Part shown: positions 23,855-33,139 of the stretch, piece after piece
Layout of the letters: each line of letters begins with the position of its first letter
Position numbering within the stretch: the stretch's first letter is position 1
Assembly (NCBI RefSeq): GCF_013179285.1
Contig: NZ_WVNW01000001.1
Coordinates: forward strand, 1,240,001-1,304,000
Source: Roseobacter sp. HKCCD6576-2
GTDB lineage: Bacteria > Pseudomonadota > Alphaproteobacteria > Rhodobacterales > Rhodobacteraceae
DNA length: 64,000 bases
Reading direction: 5' to 3'
Position numbers and translations under genes: made by a program
The notes under the pieces: generated by a model
What the model was told of the DNA's origin: nothing
What the model saw: the letters and a program-made list of their open reading frames with translations, nothing else
Database searches by the model: none

Positions 23855-26536
23855 ATGTTGTCCTTCAATGGCTTGGTTGCGGTTTGCATTGTCTACGTGG
23901 CGGGGCTCTTTTGGGTCGCGTTCTGGGCGGAAAGACGGGCCTCTTTGGGCAAGGCGAGATGGCTGAGTTCGCCTTTGGTCTACACGCTGAGCCTGTCGAT
24001 CTATACCACCGCGTGGACCTTCTACGGTGCGGTCGGCTCGGCGGTGCGGTCCGGCCTCGAATTCATGACGATCTATCTGGGGCCGACGCTGGTCTTTATC
24101 GGCTGGTTTTGGCTGCTGCGGAAGATGGTACGGATCGGGCGGGCGCAGCGGATCACCTCGATCGCCGATATGATCTCAAGCCGCTATGGCAAATCCGGCG
24201 GTCTGGCGGCGCTGGTCACGGTCCTGGCGGTGATCGGCACGACGCCCTATATCGCGCTTCAGTTGCAATCGGTGACGCTTTCTTTCTCGGTTTTCGTCCG
24301 ACCGGGAGCATTGGGACAGCCGGATGCCGAGAGCACTGCGATCTGGGTCGCCGGTGGTCTGGCGCTGTTCACAATCATCTTTGGAACCCGGTCGCTCGAT
24401 GTGAATGAGCGTCATCCCGGGCTCGTCTCAGCGATCGCATTGGAAGCGATTGTGAAGCTTTTTGCGCTGATCGCGGTTGGCGCTTTCGTTGTCTGGGGCT
24501 TGGCCGATGGGCCAGCGGATATTCTGGCGCGGGTCGAAGATAGTCCGATCGCGAAATGGACCTCCAACGGCGCGCGTTGGGTCGGGCTGACCGTGCTCAG
24601 CGGCGCAGCCATCTTATGCCTGCCGCGCATGTTTCAGGTCCTGGTCGTGGAAAATGCCGATGAGCGGCATCTGGCGACGGCGAGCTGGGCCTTCCCGCTC
24701 TATCTGCTGCTTATGAGCCTCTTCGTGATCCCGATTGCGGTGGTTGGGTTGCAGATGATGCCCGCGGGCGCGAACCCCGATCTGTTCATGCTGACCCTTC
24801 CACTGGAACTGGGGCAGGGTGGGCTTGCGCTTTTTGCCTTTCTGGGTGGGTTTTCGGCCGCAACTTCAATGGTGATCATTGCCGCGCTGGCGCTGAGCAC
24901 GATGGTGTCGAACCACATCATCGTGCCGCTTTGGATGCGGGCCACGAAAGGCGAAAACCCGATGTCGGGGGACATGCGCCGCGTGGCCCTGATGGCGCGG
25001 CGGTTGAGCATCGCAGGCGTTTTGACGCTTGGCCTGCTCTACTACAGGCTCTCCGGCGGCGATGATGCGCTGGCCTCGATCGGCTTGATCGCGTTTCTCG
25101 GGGTGGCGCAGGTCTTACCCGCGCTTTTGGGCGGGATTTTTTGGCGAGGCGCGACGCGACCCGGGGCTGCGGCGGGGATTGGACTGGGCTTCTTGATCTG
25201 GGGTTGGGTGCTTTTGGTCCCCAATGCGGCAACCGCCGGGTTGATGCAGGGCGTGTTGGAGAACGGGCCTTTTGGCATTGCCTGGCTCCGCCCGGCAACC
25301 CCTTTGGGCCTTGATGGCGCCGACCCGCTTTTGACCGCGATGATCCTGTCGCTTGGGGTGAACACCTTCGCGTTTGTCCTGGTCTCGCTCTTCACCTTCC
25401 CGAGTCCGATGGAGCGGCTCATGGGGGCGCAATTCGTCAATGTGTATGAGCATTCGCAGACCCCTCTGGCCTGGAAGGGCAGCGCCGGTACGGCGGATGA
25501 TCTGCTGATCATGGCGCAGCGGATATTGGGGGCAGGGCGCGCCGCGCGGCTCTTTCGGGATGCGGCGGCCGGGCAAGGGCGGGAGGCGCAATTGCCAGAG
25601 CCGACGCCGGATTTCTTGGAGCACTTGGAGCGGGAGTTGGCCGGGTCCGTCGGGGCGGCCACTGCAAATGCCATGGTCGGGCAGATCACCGGTGGCGCCA
25701 GCGTCTCGGTTCGGGATCTCTTGGCGGTGGCCGATGAAACAGCGCAGATGATGGAGTATTCTAGCCAGCTTGAGGCGAAGTCCGCCGAACTGGCGCAGAC
25801 GGCTGCAAGGCTTCGTGAGGCAAATGAGAAACTCACCGAGTTGTCGGTTCAAAAAGACGCGTTTCTCAGCCAGATCAGCCATGAGTTGCGCACACCGATG
25901 ACATCGATCCGGGCGTTTTCGGAAATCTTGATGCAAAGCGATGGCTTGGATAGCGCGGGGCGCGCGCGCTTTAGCCGGATCATTCACGACGAGAGCCTCA
26001 GACTGACTCGCTTGCTGGATGATCTGTTGGACTTGAGTGTGCTCGAAGACGGGCGGGTGACGCTGAACGAAGGGGAGACAACGCTCAGCAATGTGTTGGA
26101 TCGCGCGGTCGACGCGACCAGTGCACTGGAACACGGCGCGCGATTGAAGATCATTCGACAGCAAGACCAGGAAGATTTGCCGCTTTGGACGGATGCGGAC
26201 CGTCTGGCGCAGGTCTTCATCAATCTGATCTCGAACGCTCAGAAATATTGCGATGCAGAGGCCCCGGAGCTTCGGATCACACTCAAGCAGTTACCGGGCC
26301 GAGCCGAGGTTGAGTTTGCCGATAACGGCTCGGGCATCCCGGCGCGCCAACACGCTCTTATATTTGAAAAATTCGCACGGGCCGATACGGCGCGGGAGGC
26401 CCCGGGCGCGGGGTTAGGGCTGGCGATCAGCCGCGAGATCATGGCCCGTTTGGGCGGCGGCCTGGTGTTCTTACCAGGCCAGTCCGGAGCATGTTTCCGA
26501 GTGCGTCTGCCGGGGCGTGCCCTTAGGGCTGCATGA
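23855..26536 (+). CDS. Sodium:solute symporter-type sensor histidine kinase (CbrA/CrbS-like)
   Basis: An 893-residue membrane kinase. Residues 1 to about 530 form a sodium/solute symporter-like domain with about 13 membrane helices. A linker with a coiled-coil (about 625-670) leads to the HisKA box QISHELRTPMTSIRAF, with phospho-acceptor His676. The HATPase domain shows LINLISNAQKYC, EFADNGSGIPARQ and GAGLGLAISREIMARLGG. Kinases of this design couple binding or transport of carboxylates or amino acids to phosphorylation. The ligand is unknown; the adjacent ScfR-like regulator suggests acetate or other short-chain acids. Confidence 0.93.
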   Translation: MLSFNGLVAVCIVYVAGLFWVAFWAERRASLGKARWLSSPLVYTLSLSIYTTAWTFYGAVGSAVRSGLEFMTIYLGPTLVFIGWFWLLRKMVRIGRAQRITSIADMISSRYGKSGGLAALVTVLAVIGTTPYIALQLQSVTLSFSVFVRPGALGQPDAESTAIWVAGGLALFTIIFGTRSLDVNERHPGLVSAIALEAIVKLFALIAVGAFVVWGLADGPADILARVEDSPIAKWTSNGARWVGLTVLSGAAILCLPRMFQVLVVENADERHLATASWAFPLYLLLMSLFVIPIAVVGLQMMPAGANPDLFMLTLPLELGQGGLALFAFLGGFSAATSMVIIAALALSTMVSNHIIVPLWMRATKGENPMSGDMRRVALMARRLSIAGVLTLGLLYYRLSGGDDALASIGLIAFLGVAQVLPALLGGIFWRGATRPGAAAGIGLGFLIWGWVLLVPNAATAGLMQGVLENGPFGIAWLRPATPLGLDGADPLLTAMILSLGVNTFAFVLVSLFTFPSPMERLMGAQFVNVYEHSQTPLAWKGSAGTADDLLIMAQRILGAGRAARLFRDAAAGQGREAQLPEPTPDFLEHLERELAGSVGAATANAMVGQITGGASVSVRDLLAVADETAQMMEYSSQLEAKSAELAQTAARLREANEKLTELSVQKDAFLSQISHELRTPMTSIRAFSEILMQSDGLDSAGRARFSRIIHDESLRLTRLLDDLLDLSVLEDGRVTLNEGETTLSNVLDRAVDATSALEHGARLKIIRQQDQEDLPLWTDADRLAQVFINLISNAQKYCDAEAPELRITLKQLPGRAEVEFADNGSGIPARQHALIFEKFARADTAREAPGAGLGLAISREIMARLGGGLVFLPGQSGACFRVRLPGRALRAA

Positions 26537-26618
26537 TGGGTGGCGGTTGAGAGATTTTTAACCTTGCCGGGCGCATAAGGTCTGAACGGCTGCCACACTG
26601 TAAACGGGAAGGCTCGAT

Positions 26619-27626
26619 ATGGCGGAACCCGCCAATCTCTCGGCGATACAACGGATGACAAGGCGGGCGCATGCGACGCCCGCGCCGGATCGCGGAACCC
26701 GGGCAAAGCGGGCGTTTCAGCGTGCGGTTCGTCGGGCTGGCGCACCGTTTCCAGGGCTGTCGCCCGAGCCGAAAAGGGAAGAGGTGAACTGGGGCCTCCC
26801 ATTGGGCGATTTGCTAACCGAGCTTCCCGATGGAGGCTTGTTGATTGGCTTGGATGCGCCGCAGAATGGGCGCGGCTTGTGCCTGCTGCAGCAGCCTTTG
26901 GTTGATGCGCTGATTGAGGTTCAAACGACCGGTCGGGTAGATCGGGTGCAGGGGCCGGGCCGCCCCGTGACCAAAATCGATATCGCACTGACCCGGGATT
27001 TCGTCGAACTGTTTCTTTCGGCCTTTGCAGCTGAACTGGACGGGGTTTCGGGCGTTGATTGGCCCCGGCGCTTGAGTTTCGGTGGAGTGCTCTCGGATCG
27101 GCGTCAATTGCCGCTTTTGATGCCTGATGTCGGATATCACCGGTTTGGGGTCGACGTGGCCCTGGGGGAAGGCGCAAAATCCGGGTCCTTGCTTCTTGCC
27201 GTGCCGGCTGCTGCCGACGGAGCGATGACATCGGAAGCGGCGGCATCGGTCGACCCAGACCCGGCGTGGCAGGCCGCCTTTCGTCGGGCTGTTGGGCAGG
27301 CAGAGGTGCCAGTTGGCGTCATCTTGACCCGAGTACGCCGGAGTTTTGCAGAACTGGAAGCACTGGCCCCTGGTGATCTGATTGGGTTTGATCCGGCGGC
27401 TTTAACCAAGGTTGGCCTAGAAGACACGGCCGGGCAAACGATATTTCGTGGGAGGTTGGGGCAGCAATATGGGCGCCGCGCGATGTTGATGACGACCGGA
27501 CCCGCACCTGTGCCGAAGGCGCAACCTGTCAATGAGCCGCCGGTGACGCCACGCCCGCCCGAGGCAGCCCCGCCAAGCGTGCCACTGCCCGATGTCGTGG
27601 AGTCGGAGAGTGATGAAGCGGACTAA
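26619..27626 (+). CDS. FliM/FliN-type (SpoA-domain) protein, orphan
   Basis: A 335-residue protein with a FliM-like middle region (LIGLDAPQNGRGLCLLQQPL then ALTRDFVELFLSAFAAEL) and a C-terminal SpoA/FliN domain at about 228-290 (VPVGVILTRVRRSFAELEAL, then LAPGDLIGFDP). A Pro-rich acidic tail follows. In flagella this family forms the C-ring switch. No other motility gene is in the window, so it may be an isolated motor subunit or a repurposed paralogue. Confidence 0.8.
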   Translation: MAEPANLSAIQRMTRRAHATPAPDRGTRAKRAFQRAVRRAGAPFPGLSPEPKREEVNWGLPLGDLLTELPDGGLLIGLDAPQNGRGLCLLQQPLVDALIEVQTTGRVDRVQGPGRPVTKIDIALTRDFVELFLSAFAAELDGVSGVDWPRRLSFGGVLSDRRQLPLLMPDVGYHRFGVDVALGEGAKSGSLLLAVPAAADGAMTSEAAASVDPDPAWQAAFRRAVGQAEVPVGVILTRVRRSFAELEALAPGDLIGFDPAALTKVGLEDTAGQTIFRGRLGQQYGRRAMLMTTGPAPVPKAQPVNEPPVTPRPPEAAPPSVPLPDVVESESDEAD

Positions 27627-27701
27627 ATCCCCGCAATTGCATTCCGATCCCGATCCGGTCAGGTTGCCCAGGAGGAAAGCAGGATCACCTGAGGCAGGGG
27701 C

Positions 27702-28466
27702 ATGGCAAGCACAACGTTCAAATCGAAGATCGCATCGGGTCAGGTTATGGCCGGAACCTTCATGAAAACGCCCGCAGTCGATGTGATGGAGGTTCTGATG
27801 CTCTCGGGCCTCGATTTTGTTTGTATCGATGCCGAACACGCGCCTTTCGATCGTCTAACGCTCAACAATTGCCTCGCCGTGGCGCGGGCTGCCGGGTTTC
27901 CGGTCTTGGTGCGGGTGCCGTCCGCTGCGCCGGAACATATTTTGCAGGCCTTGGACGCCGGTGCCACGGGCATCGTCGTGCCTCATGTCATGAATGGCGA
28001 AGATGCGTCGCGGATCGCCAAGGCCGCCCGGTTTGGCCATGGCGGGCGCGGCTATGCGGGCTCGACCCGATGGGCGGGGTTTGCCACCCGCGCGATGCCA
28101 GAATTGCTGGCGCAAAGCGCCAAGGAAACGGTCGTGATCGCACAAATCGAAGACCCCGAGGCGGTGGATCAGGCCCACGCGATTGCCAAGACCGATGGGA
28201 TAGATGCGCTTTTCCTCGGGCCGGCCGACCTGAGCGTGGCGTATGGCAAAATGAACCAAGACAGCCCGGAATTGATGGCCGCCATGGCGGCGGTTGGAGA
28301 CGCAGCGAAATCGGCTGGCAAAGCGTATATGACCTTCACGCCAAATGCCGAGAAGGCAGCGGCGCTCCGCCAATATGGGTTCAGCGCGTTTTTCATTGCC
28401 TCGGAACACGCTTGGATGTTGTCCGGCGCCAGAACCGAGGTCGCTGGTATTCGGAAGATCGACTAG
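27702..28466 (+). CDS. HpcH/HpaI-type class II aldolase
   Basis: A 254-residue TIM-barrel aldolase of the 2-dehydro-3-deoxyglucarate aldolase / 4-hydroxy-2-oxoheptanedioate aldolase family. Markers: MAGTFMKTPAVDVMEVL, FVCIDAEHAPFDR, VVPHVMNGEDASRIAKAARF, the metal ligands in AQIEDPEAVDQ and LFLGPADLSVAYG. It would cleave or form 2-oxo-hydroxy acids to pyruvate plus an aldehyde. It is paired with an FAH-family hydrolase 13 bases downstream, a common arrangement in aromatic or sugar acid degradation. Confidence 0.9.
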   Translation: MASTTFKSKIASGQVMAGTFMKTPAVDVMEVLMLSGLDFVCIDAEHAPFDRLTLNNCLAVARAAGFPVLVRVPSAAPEHILQALDAGATGIVVPHVMNGEDASRIAKAARFGHGGRGYAGSTRWAGFATRAMPELLAQSAKETVVIAQIEDPEAVDQAHAIAKTDGIDALFLGPADLSVAYGKMNQDSPELMAAMAAVGDAAKSAGKAYMTFTPNAEKAAALRQYGFSAFFIASEHAWMLSGARTEVAGIRKID

Positions 28467-28479
28467 AAGAGGACGCGCG

Positions 28480-29304
28480 ATGCGATTTGTAAGATATGGG
28501 GCACCGGGGATGGAGAAGCCCGGGGTGTTGGACGCAGCGGGCCAAGTTAGGGATCTTTCGGGACAAGTCGCAGATTTGAGCGGCGACGTGTTGACCCGAT
28601 TGCCCGACCTCACCGCCGACGGCCCACTTGTGCCCGGCGCGCCACGACTTGGGCCACCACTCACCGGCACGGGTAAAATCATCTGTATCGGATTGAACTA
28701 TGCCGATCACGCGGCGGAGACTGGGGCCACGCCGCCGCCTGAACCTCTGATCTTCATGAAGGCGACTTCGGCCATCACTGGGCCGAATGATACAATCTAT
28801 ATCCCGCGCGGGTCGGTGAAAACCGATTGGGAGGTGGAATTGGGCGTGGTCATCGGCAAACCTGCAAAACATGTGACCGAAGCGGAGGCTCTCAATCACG
28901 TCGCGGGGTATGTGGCGGTCAATGATGTCTCAGAGCGTGACTTTCAGAAACATCGCGCCGGACAGTGGACCAAAGGTAAGAGCTGCGACAGTTTTGCGCC
29001 GATCGGGCCTTGGTTAGTGACGCCGGACGAGGTGGGCGACCCACAGAAACTGGGCCTCCGACTTCGGGTCAATGGTGAGACGCGGCAAGATGGGTCGACC
29101 GAGCAGATGATTTTCGGCGTCCCAAAACTCATCTCATATCTCAGCGATTTCTTCACATTGCAGCCTGGTGACATCATCGCCACGGGCACGCCGCCAGGTG
29201 TGGGCGCGGGCATGACACCACCGGTGTTTCTTGCCCCAGGTGATGAGATCACGCTGGAAATCGACGGGTTGGGTCAACAAAAAATGACGGTTGAAGCAGG
29301 CTGA
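28480..29304 (+). CDS. Fumarylacetoacetate hydrolase (FAH) family protein
   Basis: A 274-residue FAH-fold protein of the ureidoglycolate lyase / 2-hydroxyhepta-diene-dioate isomerase type. Motifs: ICIGLNYADHAAETG, EPLIFMKATSAITGPND, metal ligands in WEVELGVVIGK, GYVAVNDVSERDFQK, and IIATGTPPGVGAGM. ATG 28480 is chosen because homology starts at MRFVRYG and GAGGACG precedes it. It is co-transcribed with the aldolase upstream. The exact substrate cannot be assigned. Confidence 0.9.
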   Translation: MRFVRYGAPGMEKPGVLDAAGQVRDLSGQVADLSGDVLTRLPDLTADGPLVPGAPRLGPPLTGTGKIICIGLNYADHAAETGATPPPEPLIFMKATSAITGPNDTIYIPRGSVKTDWEVELGVVIGKPAKHVTEAEALNHVAGYVAVNDVSERDFQKHRAGQWTKGKSCDSFAPIGPWLVTPDEVGDPQKLGLRLRVNGETRQDGSTEQMIFGVPKLISYLSDFFTLQPGDIIATGTPPGVGAGMTPPVFLAPGDEITLEIDGLGQQKMTVEAG

Positions 29305-29464
29305 TGCCCGTCAGTTACGCCGATTTTCGCCGTATTTAGAACAGGGTTTCATCACCAAAACGCCCAGTCAACGCACCATCGGTATCCCAATCCGGCCCCT
29401 TTTGGGGGCTATTTCTGCTCTTAGAGTCCCACCGAAACCCAGGAAAATGGGTAGGAGGAAGAGC

Positions 29465-30094
29465 ATGAAACGATTGATTCCCTTCATCATTCTGGGTTTT
29501 GGCCTAGCCGTATCGGCATGTGCCACACCGGATCCCGTGAGCCGCGCCGCGCCGCTCGATTTCTCGCCCGCTGGACAAGCCGCGCCATCGGCTTTGGCGA
29601 TTCAGGCGCAGAATTGGCAGGTTTCGGCGTTGCGGGTGGATGTGCCCGGTGCGCTTACGGTCTCTGAGGCCAACTCGATCAAACCCCGTGCAGATATCGT
29701 CTGGCGCGAGGATCCGATTGGCGATCGTCACCAGCAGGTCGCCAATGTGATGACGCCGCCGCTTGAAGCTGCCTTTTCCGGCTTGCAAGGCGAGGTGCCG
29801 GTGCAGGTTCAGCTTGTGGTGACACGGTTCCACGCTCTGACCGAACGCACGCGTTATACCTTTGGTGGCGAACATGAGGTCGAGTTCGATCTGACCGTGC
29901 GCCATGCGGAAACCGGCGCGCTCTTGCACGGTCCGGAGCATGTGGATTTGACCTTCCGCGCGTTTGGCGGGTCCGAAGCCATCGCCGCAGAACGACAAGG
30001 CATTTTTCAACGGGATCGTATTCAGGCGCGGTTGCAGACCTGGGTATCAGAAACCTTTGCACCCGCACCTGTCATGGCCAGTTTGACCAACTGA
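29465..30094 (+). CDS. Lipoprotein of unknown function (possibly DUF6778)
   Basis: A 209-residue protein with a lipoprotein signal, ILGFGLAVSAC, lipidated Cys at about 21. The mature domain contains WQVSALRVDVPGALTVSEAN and FSGLQGEVPVQVQLVVTRFH with alternating beta segments. From memory it matches a Rhodobacteraceae lipoprotein family listed as DUF6778; this is not certain. It lies 160 bases after the FAH gene and 40 before the RNA methyltransferase. Confidence 0.75.
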   Translation: MKRLIPFIILGFGLAVSACATPDPVSRAAPLDFSPAGQAAPSALAIQAQNWQVSALRVDVPGALTVSEANSIKPRADIVWREDPIGDRHQQVANVMTPPLEAAFSGLQGEVPVQVQLVVTRFHALTERTRYTFGGEHEVEFDLTVRHAETGALLHGPEHVDLTFRAFGGSEAIAAERQGIFQRDRIQARLQTWVSETFAPAPVMASLTN

Positions 30095-30133
30095 TCCCTT
30101 TTCGCCATCGATAAGGCAAGATAGAGGGGGCGC

Positions 30134-31342
30134 ATGACAGCGCCCCTTTCCACATTACCCGCCCTGAGATTGAAACCGAAAGCCGACGCGCGCCGTTTGC
30201 GCCATGGCTTTCCCTGGGCCTGGGCCGATGAGCTGGTGTTGGATCGTCGCTCGCGCGGATTGACGGCCGGGGCTTTGGCGGTACTTGAAGATGCAGAGCG
30301 GCGGCCACTTGGGATGGGCGTGGCCACGACCGGCGGCAAAATCGCCTTTCGGATGCTGGATCGCGATCCCGACGCGGTCATAGACGAGACGTGGATCAGG
30401 GGCCGCGTGCGCGCCTCTCTGGCATTACGCAACCAGCTCTTTGAAGCGCCATTTTACCGGTTGATCCATGCCGAGGGCGATGGCGTGCCGGGGCTGATCG
30501 TGGATCGGTTTGGCGACACGCTGGTGATGCAACCGAATGCGATCTGGCTGGAAGAGCGGTTGGAGGTGTTTGCCGATGTCTTGCTCGACCTGACCGGCTG
30601 CACCACGCTGATCAAAAACGGCAGCGGTCGCGCGCGCGCGGCCGAAGGCCTGCCGGAAGAGATGACGGTGTTGCGGGGGGCGGCCCCTGAGGCCCCGATA
30701 CAGGTCTCAATGAACGGGGCGACTTATCTGGCCGATGTGATCGGTGGCCAGAAAACCGGCCTGTTTTACGACCAACGCCCGAACCACGCATTTGCGGCCT
30801 CTTTGGCCCGCGATGCGCGGGTTTTGGATGTATTTTCCCATGTCGGCGGGTTCGGTTTGGCCGCACTGGCAGGCGGCGCAAGCGAGGCGATGGCCGTGGA
30901 CGCGTCGGCACCCGCGTTGAGCCTGGCCCAGGCCGGCGCAGCAGCAATTGGGGCCGAAGCGCGGTTCCAGACTCGCGCGGGAGATGCCTTTGACGTGATG
31001 GAGGCGCTCTCAGGGGAGGGCGCGCAGTTCGATCTGGTTGTTGCCGACCCGCCCGCCTTTGCACCGTCGAAACCGGCGCTTGAAAAGGGGCTTCGCGCTT
31101 ATGAACGTGTGGCGCGCCTCGCGGCGCCTCTGGTCGCGCCGGGCGGCGTCTTGATCCTGTGCTCCTGTTCTCACGCCGCGGAGCTGCCCAAGTTCCGTGC
31201 GGCCTGTTTGCGCGGGATCGGGCGCGCGGGCCGGGTGCCGAGATTGATCTATACCGGTTTTGCGGGGCCGGATCATCCGCAACATCCTGATCTGAGCGAG
31301 ACAGGGTATCTCAAAGCGCTGGCGTTTCGGTTGATGCCATGA
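30134..31342 (+). CDS. Class I SAM-dependent RNA methyltransferase (RlmI-like, RSP_2647 type)
   Basis: A 402-residue protein: an N-terminal PUA-like domain (LKPKADARRLRHGFPWAWAD), then the RlmI-type central domain with GDGVPGLIVDRFGD and GGQKTGLFYDQR, and a Rossmann methyltransferase with the SAM motif VLDVFSHVGGFGLAALAGG and VVADPPAFAPSK. The catalytic cysteine is probably in LILCSCSHAA. The family methylates C5 of rRNA cytosine. It overlaps the PIN gene by four bases, as in Rhodobacter sphaeroides RSP_2647/2648. Confidence 0.9.
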   Translation: MTAPLSTLPALRLKPKADARRLRHGFPWAWADELVLDRRSRGLTAGALAVLEDAERRPLGMGVATTGGKIAFRMLDRDPDAVIDETWIRGRVRASLALRNQLFEAPFYRLIHAEGDGVPGLIVDRFGDTLVMQPNAIWLEERLEVFADVLLDLTGCTTLIKNGSGRARAAEGLPEEMTVLRGAAPEAPIQVSMNGATYLADVIGGQKTGLFYDQRPNHAFAASLARDARVLDVFSHVGGFGLAALAGGASEAMAVDASAPALSLAQAGAAAIGAEARFQTRAGDAFDVMEALSGEGAQFDLVVADPPAFAPSKPALEKGLRAYERVARLAAPLVAPGGVLILCSCSHAAELPKFRAACLRGIGRAGRVPRLIYTGFAGPDHPQHPDLSETGYLKALAFRLMP

Positions 31343-31881
31343 GGCTGTGCCTCGACGCCTGCGTGCTCTATCCAACGGTTCTGCGCGAGATCCTGATTGG
31401 CGTGGCGGAGGCCGGGCTGATCCAGCCGCTTTGGTCGGCGCGGATCTTGGAGGAATGGGCGCGCGCTGCAGCGCGGCGAAACACGGCAGATGACGTCATT
31501 GCGCGAGGTGAGATCGCTGTTCTGCGGAGCGCATGGCCCGAAGCCGAGATCGCGCCGCAGCCCGATTTGGAGGCGCAACTCTGGCTTCCCGATGCGCATG
31601 ACATCCATGTGCTGGAAACGGCGATTGCGGGCTGCGCTGAGGCAATTTTGACCTTCAATCTCAAGGATTTTCCGGCGCGGGAGCTGCACGGTCATGATTT
31701 GCAAGCCATCCATCCCGATGCCTTGCTCTATCGGCTTTGGCAGGAGCAACCAGATATCATCGCCGAAGTGATTAATCGGGTGCATGGCCAGGCAGAAAGG
31801 CTCTCGGGCGAGAGGCTTGATTTGCGAAAGCTGATGAAGCGGGCGCGGCTGCCCCGATTGGGAAAAGCGCTTTCGACTTAG
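31339..31881 (+). CDS. PIN-domain protein (RSP_2648 type)
   Basis: A 180-residue PIN-fold protein. The acidic residues expected for a metal-dependent RNase appear in MRLCLDACVLYPTVL, LPDAHDIHVLETAIAG and ILTFNLKDFPAREL. It overlaps the RNA methyltransferase (ATGA), so the two are coupled. No antitoxin-like partner is present, which argues against a VapBC toxin and for a conserved RNA-processing role with the methyltransferase. It converges with the DUF2267 gene, overlapping by four bases. Confidence 0.88.
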   Translation: MRLCLDACVLYPTVLREILIGVAEAGLIQPLWSARILEEWARAAARRNTADDVIARGEIAVLRSAWPEAEIAPQPDLEAQLWLPDAHDIHVLETAIAGCAEAILTFNLKDFPARELHGHDLQAIHPDALLYRLWQEQPDIIAEVINRVHGQAERLSGERLDLRKLMKRARLPRLGKALST

Positions 31882-32336
31882 GTGATCTGCCGCGCCAACT
31901 CCGACGGATCGGCCACATCCACGTGCCAGAACGCTTCGGCCTCCGGACCGATTGCTGCCAAGACCCGGGCAAGGTCGATCGGGTTTGTGTGGCGGTGGAG
32001 CGCATAGGCAACCGCCGCGATGGCGTTGTCGGGGGTCAGGTTGTGATGCGGGCGCACCGATTTTGCCTCCGCGGTCATCGTGGCGCGATCCGCGAAGGGC
32101 AGGGGCACCGCCGCACTGTCGTAGCGGGCGAGAAACAGCGCATGGGCGACGGCGGGCAACAAATCCGCGAATTCTAGCGCTTGGGCCACGGTCAATCGGC
32201 GGCGGAACACCTGAAACACCGCGTCGATGGCCGTATAGGTCGAGTTGTCCGAGATCAGCCCCATCTGATCTTTCGCATCGGCCAAGAAGGCTTGCCAATC
32301 CTTGGTCGCGTGGCGATAGGTGGTGGGCATCGGCAT
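31878..32336 (-). CDS. DUF2267 domain protein
   Basis: A 152-residue soluble helical protein matching DUF2267: TYTAIDAVFQVFRRRLTVAQ, ALEFADLLPAVAHALF and VAYALHRHTNPIDLARVLAA. The family has no established function. ATG 32336 or 32330 could be the start. It lies four bases after the M48 peptidase gene, in the same operon. Confidence 0.82.
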   Translation of the reverse strand: MPMPTTYRHATKDWQAFLADAKDQMGLISDNSTYTAIDAVFQVFRRRLTVAQALEFADLLPAVAHALFLARYDSAAVPLPFADRATMTAEAKSVRPHHNLTPDNAIAAVAYALHRHTNPIDLARVLAAIGPEAEAFWHVDVADPSELARQIT

Positions 32337-32340
32337 CGGG

Positions 32341-33039
32341 TTACTCGCTTGGCAACTCTCGGGCCCAACGGGCCTCGAGCGCCTCGATCGCTGCGATCCG
32401 GTCCTGCGTCTTGGGATGGCTCATAAGCCAGGCGGGCATACCCCGCCCACCCATGCCGGTTAGCCCTTCGAGCTTGGCAAACAGTGTCTTTTGCGGGCCG
32501 GTCCCGATGCCCGCTTTCACCAAAAGTGCCGAGGCATAGGCGTCAGCTTCGTATTCATCCTGTCGGCTGAGCCGGGCCATCAGAAGCGAGGCCAGCATAT
32601 TGGCGATCCAAACGCCGACGCCCGGTATGAGGCGACCCAGAACCGTGGCGAGGGCTACTCGGACGGCGTTTTGCCCGGAGAAATCGATCATCCGGCGGCG
32701 CGTATGGCCAAGCGCCACATGGCCCAATTCATGGGCGATGACGCTCGCAATCTCTTCGGCGCTGACCTCGCCCAACCGGTATTTGTTGTAGAACCCGCGC
32801 GTGAGGAAAATCCGCCCATCGGGCGCGGCCAATCCGTTCACGGGATCGATTTCATACAGGTGGACCTTGATCCGCTCGATCCCAAGGGCGCGTGCCATTT
32901 GATCGGTCAAACCGCGCAACCGGGCATCGGCCAACTCGCTGGAGCGTTGATCCAGTTCCCGCCGCGTCCGCCAGGCCGAAAACTGATACATCGCAAGCGC
33001 GTAGAGAATGGCCAAAAGGATCGGGGTGAACTTCAGCAT
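32341..33039 (-). CDS. M48-family zinc metallopeptidase (HtpX/Ste24-like)
   Basis: A 232-residue membrane-anchored peptidase. An N-terminal helix (residues 2-17) is followed by the zinc motif VIAHELGHVALGH and the third-ligand segment DEYEADAYAS. LIPGVGVWIANMLASLLMA forms a second hydrophobic segment. ATG 33039 is preferred; the upstream open frame has no homology and would overlap the divergent TetR operon's promoter. It could degrade misfolded membrane or periplasmic proteins (family knowledge). Confidence 0.88.
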   Translation of the reverse strand: MLKFTPILLAILYALAMYQFSAWRTRRELDQRSSELADARLRGLTDQMARALGIERIKVHLYEIDPVNGLAAPDGRIFLTRGFYNKYRLGEVSAEEIASVIAHELGHVALGHTRRRMIDFSGQNAVRVALATVLGRLIPGVGVWIANMLASLLMARLSRQDEYEADAYASALLVKAGIGTGPQKTLFAKLEGLTGMGGRGMPAWLMSHPKTQDRIAAIEALEARWARELPSE

Positions 33040-33081
33040 ATAGGGGATATGGGGCCTTTGGAGGAGGGCGGCAATAGGCGG

Positions 33082-33110
33082 TTGACATACCGTTCGGTAT
33101 GGTATGTATA
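33082..33110 (+). promoter_or_regulatory. Promoter with TetR-type operator
   Basis: TTGACA at 33082-33087 and TGTATA at 33105-33110 are 17 bases apart. Between them ATACCG-TT-CGGTAT (33087-33100) is an inverted repeat typical of TetR-family operators, and GGTATGT at 33101-33107 gives an outer match to ACATACC at 33085-33091. Occupancy would block the promoter, so autorepression by the TetR gene at 33514 is likely. Confidence 0.75.
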
Positions 33111-33139
33111 TCGCCGTAACATTTGAGTCGAGGTCACCC

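Noticed and set aside
25115-26164. Long minus-strand open frame (349 codons)
   Set aside because: It lies antisense inside the histidine kinase gene; the translation is Arg/Gln/Pro-rich with no recognisable domain.
31339-31881. PIN-domain gene as a VapC toxin
   Set aside because: No small antitoxin gene is adjacent; it is coupled to an RNA methyltransferase in a conserved pair.
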